Under the pieces are notes generated by a model, which was not told where the DNA came from, did not search any database, and saw only the letters and a list, made by a program, of their open reading frames with translations. Both the position numbers and the translations under genes were made by a program. Shown here piece by piece: positions 52,864 to 62,229 of a stretch of DNA of 64,000 nt; within the stretch, counting starts at the first letter, position 1, and every line of letters begins with the position of its first letter. This stretch comes from Bacteroidota bacterium (GTDB lineage: Bacteria > Bacteroidota > Bacteroidia > Cytophagales > Cyclobacteriaceae), in assembly GCA_018267275.1 (NCBI GenBank), contig JAFDYV010000004.1, positions 715,601 to 779,600 on the forward strand. Direction: 5' to 3'.

Positions 52864-53505
52864 TTACAGCGTAACAGCCTGGTAGTATGCGAGTGCGCCA
52901 AGGATTATGCCTAAGGCACCAAAAATCGCCATTAGCCATCGAAACAAATTTCTCCCTTGTTGTAAACGAACAATGAAGCCCATGGCGCCCATCACTAAAC
53001 TCAACTCCAGCAGCAAGCAGGCTAAATCGAATTTATCACCTGCCACATCAAGCGCAGCTACTTCGTACTCCCATTGGCGCAGCCCTTTAATTTTTCCCAA
53101 TTGATTATTGATGTCGGGCATTGCCCAACGCGCGGTTTCAATGGAGGCGGAGCCGTTCATTAACTCGGATTGTTGTCTACGGATTAGATCCAACTCCATG
53201 TCAAATTTGCCAAGCCGCTCATGGATAATCAACGTGTCTTTGGGAATAATAGCTCCCGCTCGCACCAAGTCTTCAAGCAAATCGCGTTCACCCCGCATGA
53301 GCGTTTCGTTCAAAATTTTGCTGTGGTATAGCGAATACTCAGTCATTTTTTTGTTCACGCTCACGATCTCGCGGTCGCGGTAGTTGTTGGCGCCAATTTC
53401 GATGATCGAGAGGGCGGCTGCAAAAAATGCAATCATGTATGCAATGCGCATCTCGGCATTGTGCGGACGCCCGTCAGCTCCAAGATTGCCGTCAAGTTCA
53501 ATCAT
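52864..53505 (-). CDS. Membrane protein, possibly DUF4337-like
   Basis: The 213-residue product has an N-terminal membrane helix, a long central helical region (E-L-D-L-I-R-R-Q-Q-S-E-L) and two C-terminal helices. The pattern A-N-N-Y-R-D-R-E-I-V and the order helix/coiled coil/two helices resemble DUF4337 proteins, but the match is tentative. It is convergent with the SRAP gene and divergent from deoD. Confidence 0.6.
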   Translation of the reverse strand: MIELDGNLGADGRPHNAEMRIAYMIAFFAAALSIIEIGANNYRDREIVSVNKKMTEYSLYHSKILNETLMRGERDLLEDLVRAGAIIPKDTLIIHERLGKFDMELDLIRRQQSELMNGSASIETARWAMPDINNQLGKIKGLRQWEYEVAALDVAGDKFDLACLLLELSLVMGAMGFIVRLQQGRNLFRWLMAIFGALGIILGALAYYQAVTL

Positions 53506-53637
53506 AATAACAGCTAGATTAGATTTTTGCGCAAATAACTGAAAATTCGATGGATTTGTTTTAACGGAATGCTTGCTTCATGATTAAACTCAGGGATTTT
53601 GAAAAGAAGGTCGTGTAACTTCGCCAAAAAACATTTC

Positions 53638-54348
53638 ATGAGTCTACATATCGAAGCTGCACCGGGGCAAGTGGCAAGCACCGTGCTGATTACGGGTGAT
53701 CCGCTGCGCGCCAAGTACTATGCAGAAACATGGCTCGAGGACGCGGTATGTTATACCCAAGTGCGGGGTATGTTGGGTTACACGGGTACTTATCGCGGTA
53801 AGCCTATTTCCATACAGGGGACGGGCATTGGCATGCCCAGCACCGCGCTGTACCTACATGAACTGATACACAGTTATGAAGTGAAGTGTATCATGCGGTT
53901 GGGGACTTGTGGCGCCATCCAGCAGTCGCTACAGCTTTCAGACTTGGTATTGGCCACGGAGGCATTTGGCGACTCATGGGCAGCCGGTATGTTCATGCCG
54001 GCAGGCGCAAAATCTTCGCGGCCAAGTGCGCACATGGTTGCGCTTGCCGAGTGGGCAGCAGCGCCACTTAATATTGAACTCAAGAAGGGTGCCGCTTTCA
54101 GTACAGATTTGTTTTACAGCGAAGATATCCATCGCTACGATCAACTGGTAACACAGGGAGTATTGGGGGTTGATATGGAGACATACTTGCTCTATGCAAT
54201 GACCGCTTATTATCAAGTAAAAAGTATCGCGCTACTTACGGTCAGCGATAACATCTTGACGGGTATTGCTGCACCGGTGGCTGCCAGGGAAAAACCAGGG
54301 GATGCCATGATTCGGTTGGCGTTAACAATCGCGTTTTCGATGGACTGA
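53638..54348 (+). CDS. deoD: Purine-nucleoside phosphorylase (DeoD type)
   Basis: The 236-residue product has the hexameric PNP markers: His4 and G-D-P-L-R-A at 20-25, V-R-G-M-L-G-Y-T-G-T-Y, Q-G-T-G-I-G-M-P-S, R-L-G-T-C-G-A, V-D-M-E-T and the catalytic Asp in T-V-S-D-N. It phosphorolyses purine (deoxy)nucleosides to base and (deoxy)ribose 1-phosphate. The Met at 53638 fits the family; an in-frame start at 53599 is rejected. Confidence 0.95.
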   Translation: MSLHIEAAPGQVASTVLITGDPLRAKYYAETWLEDAVCYTQVRGMLGYTGTYRGKPISIQGTGIGMPSTALYLHELIHSYEVKCIMRLGTCGAIQQSLQLSDLVLATEAFGDSWAAGMFMPAGAKSSRPSAHMVALAEWAAAPLNIELKKGAAFSTDLFYSEDIHRYDQLVTQGVLGVDMETYLLYAMTAYYQVKSIALLTVSDNILTGIAAPVAAREKPGDAMIRLALTIAFSMD

Positions 54349-54351
54349 TTA

Positions 54352-54720
54352 TCAAGCAGGACCAGGTTTGTTTTTATAATGTTGCCGTATCACCACTTTT
54401 TGCAATAAGCGCTTCACCATCAGTTGCGCCATCACTACCCAATGGTCAGCGTCATTTGCTTCTTGTAAATATTTCTTGAGTTGTGCCTCGCTGATGTCTA
54501 CGTTGTAAAGCAATCGCGAAATGTGCGTGCTAGATCGTTGATCACATTCTCGCAGTTCGTTTGCAATTTGCGCAACCAACTCCTGGTAATGGTGCGTGAG
54601 CTTTTCAGTAAACTTTGTTGGCAGGCCACTCCGCTCAAAGTCCTTGATCAATTGTTGGCGGAATGCCTCAAATAGGTCCTCGCTCGTAAGTTGCTGTTGG
54701 ATGACAGTTAGATTTTGCAC
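54352..54720 (-). CDS. Helical protein of unknown function
   Basis: The roughly 123-residue all-helical product (E-D-L-F-E-A-F-R-Q-Q-L-I-K-D-F, S-R-L-L-Y-N-V-D-I-S-E-A-Q-L-K-K-Y-L-Q-E) has no recognised family. There is no ATG near the N-terminus; GTG codons at 54720, 54723, 54732 and 54744 are possible starts, and the first is used here. It converges on deoD (3 bp apart). Confidence 0.55.
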   Translation of the reverse strand: MQNLTVIQQQLTSEDLFEAFRQQLIKDFERSGLPTKFTEKLTHHYQELVAQIANELRECDQRSSTHISRLLYNVDISEAQLKKYLQEANDADHWVVMAQLMVKRLLQKVVIRQHYKNKPGPA

Positions 54721-54849
54721 CACGCAAAGCACACGAAAAATCACGAAGAATCTACTTTTTGTTGATGTTTATCTGTCATCTACAGCATGATGTGTAAAAA
54801 TCTCCATTCAAAAGACTCATCTTTGATAGCTAAGTACGAACTTTGCAAT

Positions 54850-55125
54850 ATGATAACTGAAAAAATACTGGTGGCTAACGTAAAATGTAGCGGTTGTGCC
54901 ACCACCATCAAAAACGAGTTGCTCAAACTCAGCGGGGTGAGTGCGGTAGAAGTAGATCCTCAACAAGACGCGATCACATTAACGCATGATAACGAACATC
55001 GTGATGTGATTATCAAACGCTTGCACGCGCTGGGGTACCCAGAGGCCACAGAAGAGAACGGATTATTGCTGCAATTGAAGAGCTACGTGAGCTGCATGGT
55101 GGGGCGAGTTAATAACCGACAATAA
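54850..55125 (+). CDS. Heavy-metal-associated (HMA) domain protein
   Basis: The 91-residue product has an HMA fold with the metal motif C-S-G-C (Cys13, Cys16) and G-V-S-A-V-E-V-D, as in small copper chaperones. It probably carries Cu(I) to a transporter, although no copper ATPase lies nearby. The Met at 54850 gives the normal start, and a TTTG box lies 4 nt upstream. greB follows 3 bp after its stop. Confidence 0.88.
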   Translation: MITEKILVANVKCSGCATTIKNELLKLSGVSAVEVDPQQDAITLTHDNEHRDVIIKRLHALGYPEATEENGLLLQLKSYVSCMVGRVNNRQ

Positions 55126-55128
55126 TCG

Positions 55129-55605
55129 ATGGCGAAATCTCTGCTGATTACCCCGGAAGGAATGGAGAAGTTGAAGGCAGAGTTAGACCACCTGTGGCGG
55201 GTGGAGCGACCCGACACTACCCAAAAGGTAGCATGGGCGGCCAGCCTGGGCGACCGATCCGAAAATGCAGACTACCATTACAACAAAAAGCGACTGCGCG
55301 AGATCGACAAACGCATTCTGTATTTGCGCAAGTGCATTGATGAGTTGAAGGTTGTGCATTATTCTCCCCACCAGGAAGGCAAAGTAATGTTTGGCGCGTG
55401 GGTGGAAATTGAAAACGACAAAGGCATGAAGAACCGCTTTCGCATTGTGGGTAGCGAAGAGTTGATTGGCGCCAAAGACTACATCTCTATGGATTCTCCC
55501 ATGGCGCAAGCATTACAAAAGAAAGAAGTAGGCGATGAGGTGGTGGTGAAAACGCCTACGCGTGATTTTATTTGGAGGATCACGAAAGTTGAGTATCACA
55601 AGTAA
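55129..55605 (+). CDS. greB: Transcription elongation factor GreB
   Basis: The 158-residue product has the Gre coiled-coil domain with the acidic tip and the GreB-specific stretch L-W-R-V-E-R-P-D-T-T, then L-G-D-R-S-E-N-A-D-Y-H-Y-N-K-K and a C-terminal FKBP-like domain. It rescues stalled RNA polymerase by cleaving back-tracked transcripts. Its length is normal for GreB. Confidence 0.94.
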   Translation: MAKSLLITPEGMEKLKAELDHLWRVERPDTTQKVAWAASLGDRSENADYHYNKKRLREIDKRILYLRKCIDELKVVHYSPHQEGKVMFGAWVEIENDKGMKNRFRIVGSEELIGAKDYISMDSPMAQALQKKEVGDEVVVKTPTRDFIWRITKVEYHK

Positions 55606-55705
55606 TCAATAACGGCTGGGGAACCGATCGAAAACAATCGATAGTCTCCGTCAAGTGCTGGTTATTTTACTTATCTTTCAATAACCTAAACCTAAACCCG
55701 TCACC

Positions 55706-56254
55706 ATGAAAACATTTTCGAGTCTCTCGTTTCTATTTTTTTGCGCAATGCTGTTTACCGCCTGCCAAGGCGATGGGCCGCCAACTTCTGCCAAAGAAGC
55801 GCGCGAGATGTTGGTAGGCAAGCACTGGTTTGTAAAAGATGCAGGCCTTTTGGAATCTTCTTTCCGCGCCAACAAAGGAGAGCCTTTCACCCACACATTT
55901 CAATGGCTGAGTTCATCTCAAAATCTTTCGGCTGAGAGCCGCGAGTTGCTTGCAAAGTTTATGAAAGTAACCCTTGTGCTTGACGAAAACAAGACCCCAA
56001 ACGATGATTCAGGCAACGTAGCGCATTTGAGCGGGCTCGATTTGCAAGAGAAGCAAGGTTACTATTTTACTGCTACGCAAGAAGAAAATGCGAACGACCG
56101 CACCGTAAAGTTGTATGTGGTAAATATTTACCCTGACGGGCGGATCGAGAAATTCCCATTCACTATCCTACAGGGCGGAGGAAATAAAGTCGTCCTCGCG
56201 GCACCGCAAGAATTTGAGCCACGTAATTTGGTGTTGTCTTTGGAGGCACACTGA
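55706..56254 (+). CDS. Lipoprotein of unknown function
   Basis: The 182-residue product has a lipoprotein signal (C-A-M-L-F-T-A-C, Cys20) and a mixed alpha/beta domain with L-V-G-K-H-W-F-V and K-L-Y-V-V-N-I-Y-P-D-G-R. No family is recognised. It follows greB by 100 bp and is convergent with the DM9 gene. Confidence 0.6.
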   Translation: MKTFSSLSFLFFCAMLFTACQGDGPPTSAKEAREMLVGKHWFVKDAGLLESSFRANKGEPFTHTFQWLSSSQNLSAESRELLAKFMKVTLVLDENKTPNDDSGNVAHLSGLDLQEKQGYYFTATQEENANDRTVKLYVVNIYPDGRIEKFPFTILQGGGNKVVLAAPQEFEPRNLVLSLEAH

Positions 56255-56310
56255 TTTTTCTGTTTTACAAAAAAAGCCCGAAAAAAATCCGATTCCACCG
56301 ACCCTGGCGT

Positions 56311-57573
56311 TTACCGCGTTAGAATTCTAAAATTACTTTTTTCGGTAATTTCCTTTCCTCCATAGCCGTAATTAAAAATGTAGTTACCGGGCTTGCCAAA
56401 AACTTTGCCTGCGTGCACGCTGCCATCGGGGCGCGTGAACTGGCCAACAAAAAGCGACTTGCCATTTTCGACTCCGGCTTCCACGGCTCCAGGTGGTATT
56501 TGTCCGGTATATCTTACCCACTTTAAGGGTACGCCACTGTTCACCAACACATCAAAAGAAGACAACTCAATTTCTCTGCCACCCCAGCCAATGTTACACT
56601 TATTGGCGATTAGCTTACCAGGGTGCACCGCCCCATTGTAGGTGCCACGGCACACAGGCAAATCGCTGCCGTTTTCATTACCGCCACTCACTGCTTTTTC
56701 AGGCACATTGCCTTGATAAGAAATCCACGTCAATTGTGGTGGTTCGGGTGTTGGCATTGCCACTTCTATTTCCTTTTCGTTTGGGATCTCTTCCTCTTTT
56801 GCTACCAATGGGTAAAAGTTAAGGTTCAAACTTTCGAGTTGGGAAAGTCGGTAGGGGATAGTGGTTGAAACGGTTTGCTTCAATTCGTCAGATAGTCGAT
56901 TGGGCCGCAGATTCACCGCCATAAAGAGTAGAAAGGTTTCAGCAAGATCTTCGCGCTTTGGATTTTCTTTGGCGTAATTGGAGATAAATGCGCCATCCAT
57001 TTGTTGCGCGCGCAGCCAACCAATGGAAGACGCGTGTTCCGCATCAAGCGAAGTATGCGTTGCTTCGTGCACCAGCGTTTCTTCAAGTATTCCATCTTTC
57101 ACATACAAATCTGCTTGGCCCACGTGGATGAGAATATTGTTGTTGCCTCCACCAAACGGCTGTGTGCCCTTATGGATCGAAACTGTTTTCACGTCTCTGC
57201 GCAGGCAGGTTGGCAATTGCCCAATCACCCATGCATATTTTTTTGCCTCTGCGCGCGCAACGGTGCCACTGCCAAACTCAGGGTTCACCTGCACCTCGGT
57301 GGAGAGGTCATCGTCAAACGTGACGCTGAAAAGATAGGCGTTGACTGTGACCCACGTGTTCACCCTTCTATCAAACATGGAGCGCATACCCTGACCCACG
57401 GGTGTGAGCGACTCAAATGCAGAGGGATCGTTTGGTGTGATCACGTCCGGGTCGAGGAAGATGGTGCCATGATAAGGGGGTGTGTTTGATTTTTGATTCG
57501 TTGGCGTGACTTGCGCGAATGTGGTAACGGTAGTCGCCAGCAAGAGGATGATTGAGCATAGTTGAGTTGACAT
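56311..57573 (-). CDS. Secreted HExxH metallopeptidase-like protein with DM9 (DUF3421) repeats
   Basis: The 420-residue product has a signal peptide (T-T-V-T-T-F-A-Q), an N-terminal domain with H-E-A-T-H (His169, Glu170, His173) followed by a possible third ligand at His180, and two C-terminal DM9-type repeats (about 283-350 and 354-420; W-I-S-Y-Q-G-N-V-P, N-I-G-W-G-G-R-E-I and W-V-R-Y-T-G-Q-I-P, Y-G-Y-G-G-K-E-I). DM9 repeats are known mainly from animals, where they bind sugars. The pairing with an HExxH domain suggests a secreted peptidase anchored to glycans (inference). Confidence 0.8.
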   Translation of the reverse strand: MSTQLCSIILLLATTVTTFAQVTPTNQKSNTPPYHGTIFLDPDVITPNDPSAFESLTPVGQGMRSMFDRRVNTWVTVNAYLFSVTFDDDLSTEVQVNPEFGSGTVARAEAKKYAWVIGQLPTCLRRDVKTVSIHKGTQPFGGGNNNILIHVGQADLYVKDGILEETLVHEATHTSLDAEHASSIGWLRAQQMDGAFISNYAKENPKREDLAETFLLFMAVNLRPNRLSDELKQTVSTTIPYRLSQLESLNLNFYPLVAKEEEIPNEKEIEVAMPTPEPPQLTWISYQGNVPEKAVSGGNENGSDLPVCRGTYNGAVHPGKLIANKCNIGWGGREIELSSFDVLVNSGVPLKWVRYTGQIPPGAVEAGVENGKSLFVGQFTRPDGSVHAGKVFGKPGNYIFNYGYGGKEITEKSNFRILTR

Positions 57574-57695
57574 GTAATGAGCTAGGTTGGTTGAAATGAA
57601 GGTAGTGTTTTTTTGACTATTTATCCTAGCAAACGCATTTTGAAGACGTGTTTGACTTCAAAACAAAAAGTAGTTGGGCCGCTTTGAAAAAGCAT

Positions 57696-58574
57696 TTACA
57701 CCCATCGCTCGATTGGGCGGGTCAAACACGTGGGTCCGCCTCCGCCCTTTACACTAATCTCTTGGCCATCGTATTCGTGCACGACACAGCCAGCTTTTAT
57801 CAAACCTTCTTTTGTTTTGGGATTGCCCTTCACCATCACCACCTCGCGTGGAGCGATGGCCAACACATTGCAGCCCATCGAATCCCACTCGCTATCGGGT
57901 ACTTCTACAAACGAGAACCCGCGGTGGATCAATTCATCGCGAAAAGCAATGGGCATTAAAGGAGAATAAACAACGGCCAGATTTTTATCTACCGGGCTCA
58001 GCACTGACATTAAATGAAAAACATCTGAGGGGCCCTTGTAATGTGGCATGGGTGCCACCACCACTTCAATGCCATTGGGCTCAAGCAAGTGCTTTAACTG
58101 ACGGATGCCCTCGGGGTTGGTGCGATACGTATGGCCCACTGCCAATGTGCGTTCATCGAGCCAAGCTACATCGCCACCCTCAAGCGTGCCGGGTGGGGTA
58201 ATGGTACCCAGTACTTGAAGCCCAAATGTTGCAAAGGTTTTTTGTTGGGCGGCTGGTTCGGGCATTCGCGCAGCCTTGCCCATGTTCAACACAATCATTC
58301 CAAAGTCGGTGGCAATGGTCGCATCGCGGCAGTAGATAGAGTCCATTGTGACGGAGTCATCTTGCGGCAGGGTAAATACGGTGGCGCCTGTTGCACGGAT
58401 GATATTTTCAAACGCAGTGTACTCATCACGTGCGGTGCCTAAATCAGGTTTTGCCAAAAAGTTGAGCGCACGCCAGTTTTGTTGCAGATGCTGCTCGTTG
58501 ACAAACGCAGCGTTTACAGGTTTGATGATGATGGATTTGAGTTTACCAAATTCTGAATGACAGGTGGGGATCAT
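57696..58574 (-). CDS. Arginine deiminase/dimethylargininase-family protein
   Basis: The 292-residue product has the guanidino-modifying fold: Y-C-R-D-A-T-I, G-T-L-E-G-G-D-V, H-L-M-S-V-L-S-P-V-D with the catalytic His, and the C-terminal nucleophile Cys283 in G-G-P-T-C-L-T. It probably hydrolyses a guanidine compound such as dimethylarginine or arginine to citrulline and an amine. The choice between ADI and DDAH cannot be settled here. Confidence 0.88.
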   Translation of the reverse strand: MIPTCHSEFGKLKSIIIKPVNAAFVNEQHLQQNWRALNFLAKPDLGTARDEYTAFENIIRATGATVFTLPQDDSVTMDSIYCRDATIATDFGMIVLNMGKAARMPEPAAQQKTFATFGLQVLGTITPPGTLEGGDVAWLDERTLAVGHTYRTNPEGIRQLKHLLEPNGIEVVVAPMPHYKGPSDVFHLMSVLSPVDKNLAVVYSPLMPIAFRDELIHRGFSFVEVPDSEWDSMGCNVLAIAPREVVMVKGNPKTKEGLIKAGCVVHEYDGQEISVKGGGGPTCLTRPIERWV

Positions 58575-58671
58575 GGGTTTTCTTTGAAAGGGTTATTTCA
58601 AAGATACGTTTTTGAGATTTGAGTGCTTCTTGGAGACGCGAGAATGCTGGGTGGCTGGTCGGCTTCTGTTA

Positions 58672-60747
58672 CTAACGAAGCATTTCTGCCTGCCACTCCA
58701 GATAATCTTTCTTTGCGTGGGCTGCACGTTGGGTATGCGCATACTGCAGCAATCCTATGGCACGTACAAATAAATCTAAGCTTTCGCTGTTGAAACCAGT
58801 CTTCGGATCAAAGTAAGAGAAGTTGCTGGTAGCAAATCGCCTCAAAGTGTCCCGCTCTTCTTGATTGAGGTACAATGGATCGGGTTGTTGCAATAATAAT
58901 TGTATCCATTCTTTACCCTTTGCTTCGTTGGCCGCAAGTTGGCTTTGCACCGCTTGTGCAGTTTCCAAGGAAACTGGGTCCTGATAAGCGGGCTGCATGA
59001 TACCCATGATGGTGGCGTAGTAAGCGTACGTTTCTTGCGCTTGTTTCTCGCACGCTTGCCATCGGCTTAACTTTTCTTTCCATGTCGGAACCGCCCCAAC
59101 CCGTTCAGCCGTAGCGTATGCGAGCGCGTAGATGCGCCTATCAGCATACGCCAATTCACCGGATGCAATTTCCTTTTCCTGTTGAAGCTGGCGGAGGATT
59201 TCGCCCGCTTGCTTTTGGGCGTAACGCTGGCTATTGAATTCGAAGGTTTTAACGCTTTGTGCTTGGTCACGAATGGTTTCGAGCAGTTGGATGTCATTGG
59301 CCAATACTTCAAGTTGCCGGGGCAACTGCAGCGTGGCAGAGGTAAGCACATCGGCCAAGTTGTCGGCATCACGCACCTGTGGTTGATTCACATCCAATTC
59401 CGTAGCGTTGCGATTGTTGAAGTAACCTTGGTACAAATCTGGGTACGAATACACATCCGACTCTTGCGCATATCGTTCTCGAAATGATTTGTCATCCAGT
59501 AGCACTGGATTTTCTTTTAGAGTAACTGAGCGGTAAACAAAATCAGTCATCATTTCTTGCAAGTGTTCTGGCTCGCGAAAAATAACCCAGGCCGATTCGA
59601 TGACGTTTTCCGCAGCAATGTTAAGTCGATTCAGATAGGCGACACGATCTTCTGTGCTGGGGTGCGAAGCCCACTGGTCTTCAACCACTACTCTGCTACT
59701 GGCAAGGCGTTTCGCGGCAGCCTCGTCTACTACCGGCAGCCCGTTCACCACCGGTAGGCTAAAGTCCTTGGCAAAGTGCTTCATCACTTCAACATGGTTT
59801 GGAAACATGTTCCGGGCCTTCAGGTTGTCGCTAATCCAATTGTTATAGGTCTGATATAATTTTTGCTGAGTAAGATTTGCCATATCAAGTTTCATGAGTG
59901 CTGTAGCCAGCGCGCTGCTGCCTGCTGTTGACGCAGCCACCGCATCGGCATGGAATTCCATTTGCCGCGACAAGCCCATGTACGATTTATTGATGAGGCC
60001 ATACATCTGCTGCAGTATCCATTGGATACCTTGAACAATACGTACCGTGATATTGGCAAAAAAGGCAAAGTAGCCACTGATGTTGCCCCAGCTTTCCAAT
60101 GCGTTGCCATAACCCCGGTTATCGTACAACAAGTTGAAGATAATCTGGTTCACATTATACACATAACTCCCCAGCTTCATGCTTCGTTGCGAGAAGTGTC
60201 CGAACTCGTGTGCCAGCACAGCTTTAAATTCGCTTACTGTTAGCACGTTCACTAGTCCTAGACCAATTTGAAGGTTTTTTCGAATTGGCAAAAACATACT
60301 CCAAAATCCGGAATCGTAAAATACAGAAGCATTCACGTCAGAAGAAAAATAAATGCGTTTGGGAAATGGCGCGCCAATCTCTTTGGTCAGCTGTTCAATA
60401 AACGAGAACAGTTCGGGTTGCTGTTGGCGTGTTACTTCTACTAGGTGCGAGCGGTCGACCTTGTTACGCGCGAATAGAAACTTGATGAGGAAGAACAATA
60501 CCATTAAGCCCAAGCCAGCCAAGCCAAGGCCAATCATCAGAGTAATGAAAGATGGGTGCAGCAAAATAAAGGCAATCCCGCCATAACCAGCAGCAAGGGC
60601 AAGGCCCATCGCAAGGCCCATCAGCAGTACGTATACAATAATAAACAACACGATGGCGCCAGTTACTTTCAACACCTCACTTTTGAAGGAGGCAGAAGGT
60701 TCAGTGACGTTTGGGTCTACGTGGGAGGGGGAGGCAGGATAGCGCAT
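58672..60747 (-). CDS. M48-family membrane metallopeptidase
   Basis: The 691-residue product has two N-terminal membrane helices (about 25-55 and 65-95) and an M48 domain with H-E-F-G-H (His180, Glu181, His184) and the third-ligand motif E-F-H-A-D. A long helical C-terminal region of about 400 residues without known motifs follows. Related HtpX/Ste24-like enzymes degrade misfolded membrane proteins. The extended C-terminus is typical of a Bacteroidota subgroup. Confidence 0.9.
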   Translation of the reverse strand: MRYPASPSHVDPNVTEPSASFKSEVLKVTGAIVLFIIVYVLLMGLAMGLALAAGYGGIAFILLHPSFITLMIGLGLAGLGLMVLFFLIKFLFARNKVDRSHLVEVTRQQQPELFSFIEQLTKEIGAPFPKRIYFSSDVNASVFYDSGFWSMFLPIRKNLQIGLGLVNVLTVSEFKAVLAHEFGHFSQRSMKLGSYVYNVNQIIFNLLYDNRGYGNALESWGNISGYFAFFANITVRIVQGIQWILQQMYGLINKSYMGLSRQMEFHADAVAASTAGSSALATALMKLDMANLTQQKLYQTYNNWISDNLKARNMFPNHVEVMKHFAKDFSLPVVNGLPVVDEAAAKRLASSRVVVEDQWASHPSTEDRVAYLNRLNIAAENVIESAWVIFREPEHLQEMMTDFVYRSVTLKENPVLLDDKSFRERYAQESDVYSYPDLYQGYFNNRNATELDVNQPQVRDADNLADVLTSATLQLPRQLEVLANDIQLLETIRDQAQSVKTFEFNSQRYAQKQAGEILRQLQQEKEIASGELAYADRRIYALAYATAERVGAVPTWKEKLSRWQACEKQAQETYAYYATIMGIMQPAYQDPVSLETAQAVQSQLAANEAKGKEWIQLLLQQPDPLYLNQEERDTLRRFATSNFSYFDPKTGFNSESLDLFVRAIGLLQYAHTQRAAHAKKDYLEWQAEMLR

Positions 60748-60800
60748 GCTTAGTGAAAGTTATTGCGCTCAATATCTGATAAATGATCTTTTTTTTAAAA

Positions 60801-60829
60801 CTGGCGCTCAAATTTTTGTTTGAGACCAG
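60801..60829 (-). terminator. Possible weak terminator after the small membrane gene
   Basis: Imperfect hairpin with arms CTCAAA (60807-60812) and TTTGAG (60819-60824) extended by CTGG/CCAG. On the minus strand it is followed by TTTT. It lies 66 bp past the stop of the gene at 60895-61101. Confidence 0.35.
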
Positions 60830-60894
60830 CGTCCAGGCGGCTTTTGACAGTTGGTGATGGCAGAAGCTACCAAGGGGGAATGGTGGGAGGGTGA

Positions 60895-61101
60895 TTAACC
60901 GAAGTACCCGTCAGACCAAAGGGAATAAAGACTTACCAACAGTAACGGAAGTGACCTGTACAAGACTGGAATTCTTTTTGTGTTCTTCATCATTACACCC
61001 ACTAGTACCAACGCGCTAATTAAGGTAGTACTGGCCGCACCTAGCACCAGCATTTCACTGTACCCTTTTCGACCGATTTCATAAAATTGTAATCCGATCA
61101 C
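60895..61101 (-). CDS. Small membrane protein, possibly frameshifted at its 5' end
   Basis: A roughly 68-residue product from a GTG at 61101 has two membrane helices (L-V-L-G-A-A-S-T-T-L-I-S-A and L-P-L-L-L-V-S-L). An ATG at 61139 in another frame would give M-T-A-Q-A-V-A-R-L-L and then a stop at 61107-61109; joined by a 1-base change this would read straight into the V-A-V-I-G-L-Q-F helix. The gene may be broken, or the sequence may hold an indel. No family is recognised. Confidence 0.4.
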   Translation of the reverse strand: MIGLQFYEIGRKGYSEMLVLGAASTTLISALVLVGVMMKNTKRIPVLYRSLPLLLVSLYSLWSDGYFG

Positions 61102-61165
61102 AGCAACTACAAGAGTCGCGCCACCGCTTGGGCGGTCATAGGAGGTATTTTAACGCCTGTTAATT

Positions 61166-61909
61166 TTAGACCTGCTGATGTGAAAGCGAAGCGTAAAGAT
61201 TTCTTGCTCCACGATTTACATCACGGTGAAGCTTTCTTTCCGGGCCACTCATGTGTTCAAATTCTTCCAAAAGTCCTTCCAACAAAGCTTTGGCTTCTTG
61301 TTTCTTCGAACACGCTGCAAGAAAAGCACCATACTCAACCCGATGTTTAAAATTTGCAAATGGCTTGTTCAGATCTTGGAAGATTTTATCTGCGGCTTCA
61401 GATTTCCCTTGATAATGTAGTGCCCACGCATACAAAAACCGCTGCTCTGCGTTTTTAAAAATTTTTTCACTTTCCAGTTTTTCACCAAGCACGATAACTT
61501 GATCGTAGGTTTTTGTCCTGAACTGTGCATCTAGGAGCTTCATACGGACGCCCGGATCATCTTCCATAAACCCGGTTAATGTGCTTTGATAGAGATTGAT
61601 CGCATCTGCATAACGACCTATCTCCATGTAAGCATCTGCCAGATTTAGCTTATTTTTTGTGTTATCACTGAAGCGCAAGGCTTTCTCTAGTTGTTCTGTT
61701 TTGTGATTGGAATTAACAACTTCCTTGATCGTCTCTGTAAGTGAGTTTAAATTTTTTCGGCTGTAGTACTGATCGAAAAGATACAAAATACTACCCAGCC
61801 CGGGAAAGAAAATGATAAACCAATACCAACGCTGTTCTGCATTGTTGCGACAAGCCAGATAGAGGGTGACTGCTTGGAGAATCAGTACAGGAGTGTAAAA
61901 CCTTAACAT
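61166..61909 (-). CDS. Membrane-anchored TPR protein with PLDc_N-like N-terminus
   Basis: The 247-residue product has two N-terminal membrane helices like those of the phospholipase D N-terminal region (Y-W-F-I-I-F-F-P-G-L-G-S-I-L-Y-L). Tetratricopeptide-type repeats follow (A-D-A-Y-M-E-I-G-R-Y-A-D-A-I-N-L-Y, F-L-Y-A-W-A-L-H-Y-Q-G-K-S-E-A-A). It probably scaffolds proteins at the membrane; no catalytic motif is seen. Confidence 0.75.
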   Translation of the reverse strand: MLRFYTPVLILQAVTLYLACRNNAEQRWYWFIIFFPGLGSILYLFDQYYSRKNLNSLTETIKEVVNSNHKTEQLEKALRFSDNTKNKLNLADAYMEIGRYADAINLYQSTLTGFMEDDPGVRMKLLDAQFRTKTYDQVIVLGEKLESEKIFKNAEQRFLYAWALHYQGKSEAADKIFQDLNKPFANFKHRVEYGAFLAACSKKQEAKALLEGLLEEFEHMSGPERKLHRDVNRGARNLYASLSHQQV

Positions 61910-61950
61910 TGGGCGAAGTTAATAATCCTCGTGGTTTTGGCAATCTGGGG

Positions 61951-62229
61951 GATCTTTTGGTTTTTTGCGCTATCTCGCACGCTCAAGCCGCTGGGCGTTC
62001 GTCCTTGCAACGAAGCTGAATTATTTCTCACCCACTACCCCTGCTCGTTCCGCGAAATAATTAGGCTTCTTATGCAAGGACTGAGAATTAGCTTTCTAAC
62101 GCTATCTGCAATTCATAAAATTTATTGTGCTGCTTGTGTTCAATCTAGATTTTGTCATTCCGAGTGCAGCGAGGAATCTTTTGCTTTGTTGTGCTACCGC
62201 GCACGCTCAAGCCGCTGGGCATTTGTGAC
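61951..62229. repeat. Structured non-coding repeat, copy 1
   Basis: A ~280-bp element with a 45-60 bp direct repeat at both ends (61951-62010 and 62174-62229, core CACGCTCAAGCCGCTGGGC). Between them lies a long hairpin: left arm 62001-62027 (GTCCTTGCA, GAAGC, AATTATTTC) and right arm 62054-62081 (GAAATAATT, GCTTC, TGCAAGGAC). A C-A-T-T-C-C-G-A-G type palindrome at 62156-62178 follows. A second copy sits at 63728-64000. No coding frame is credible. Confidence 0.8.
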
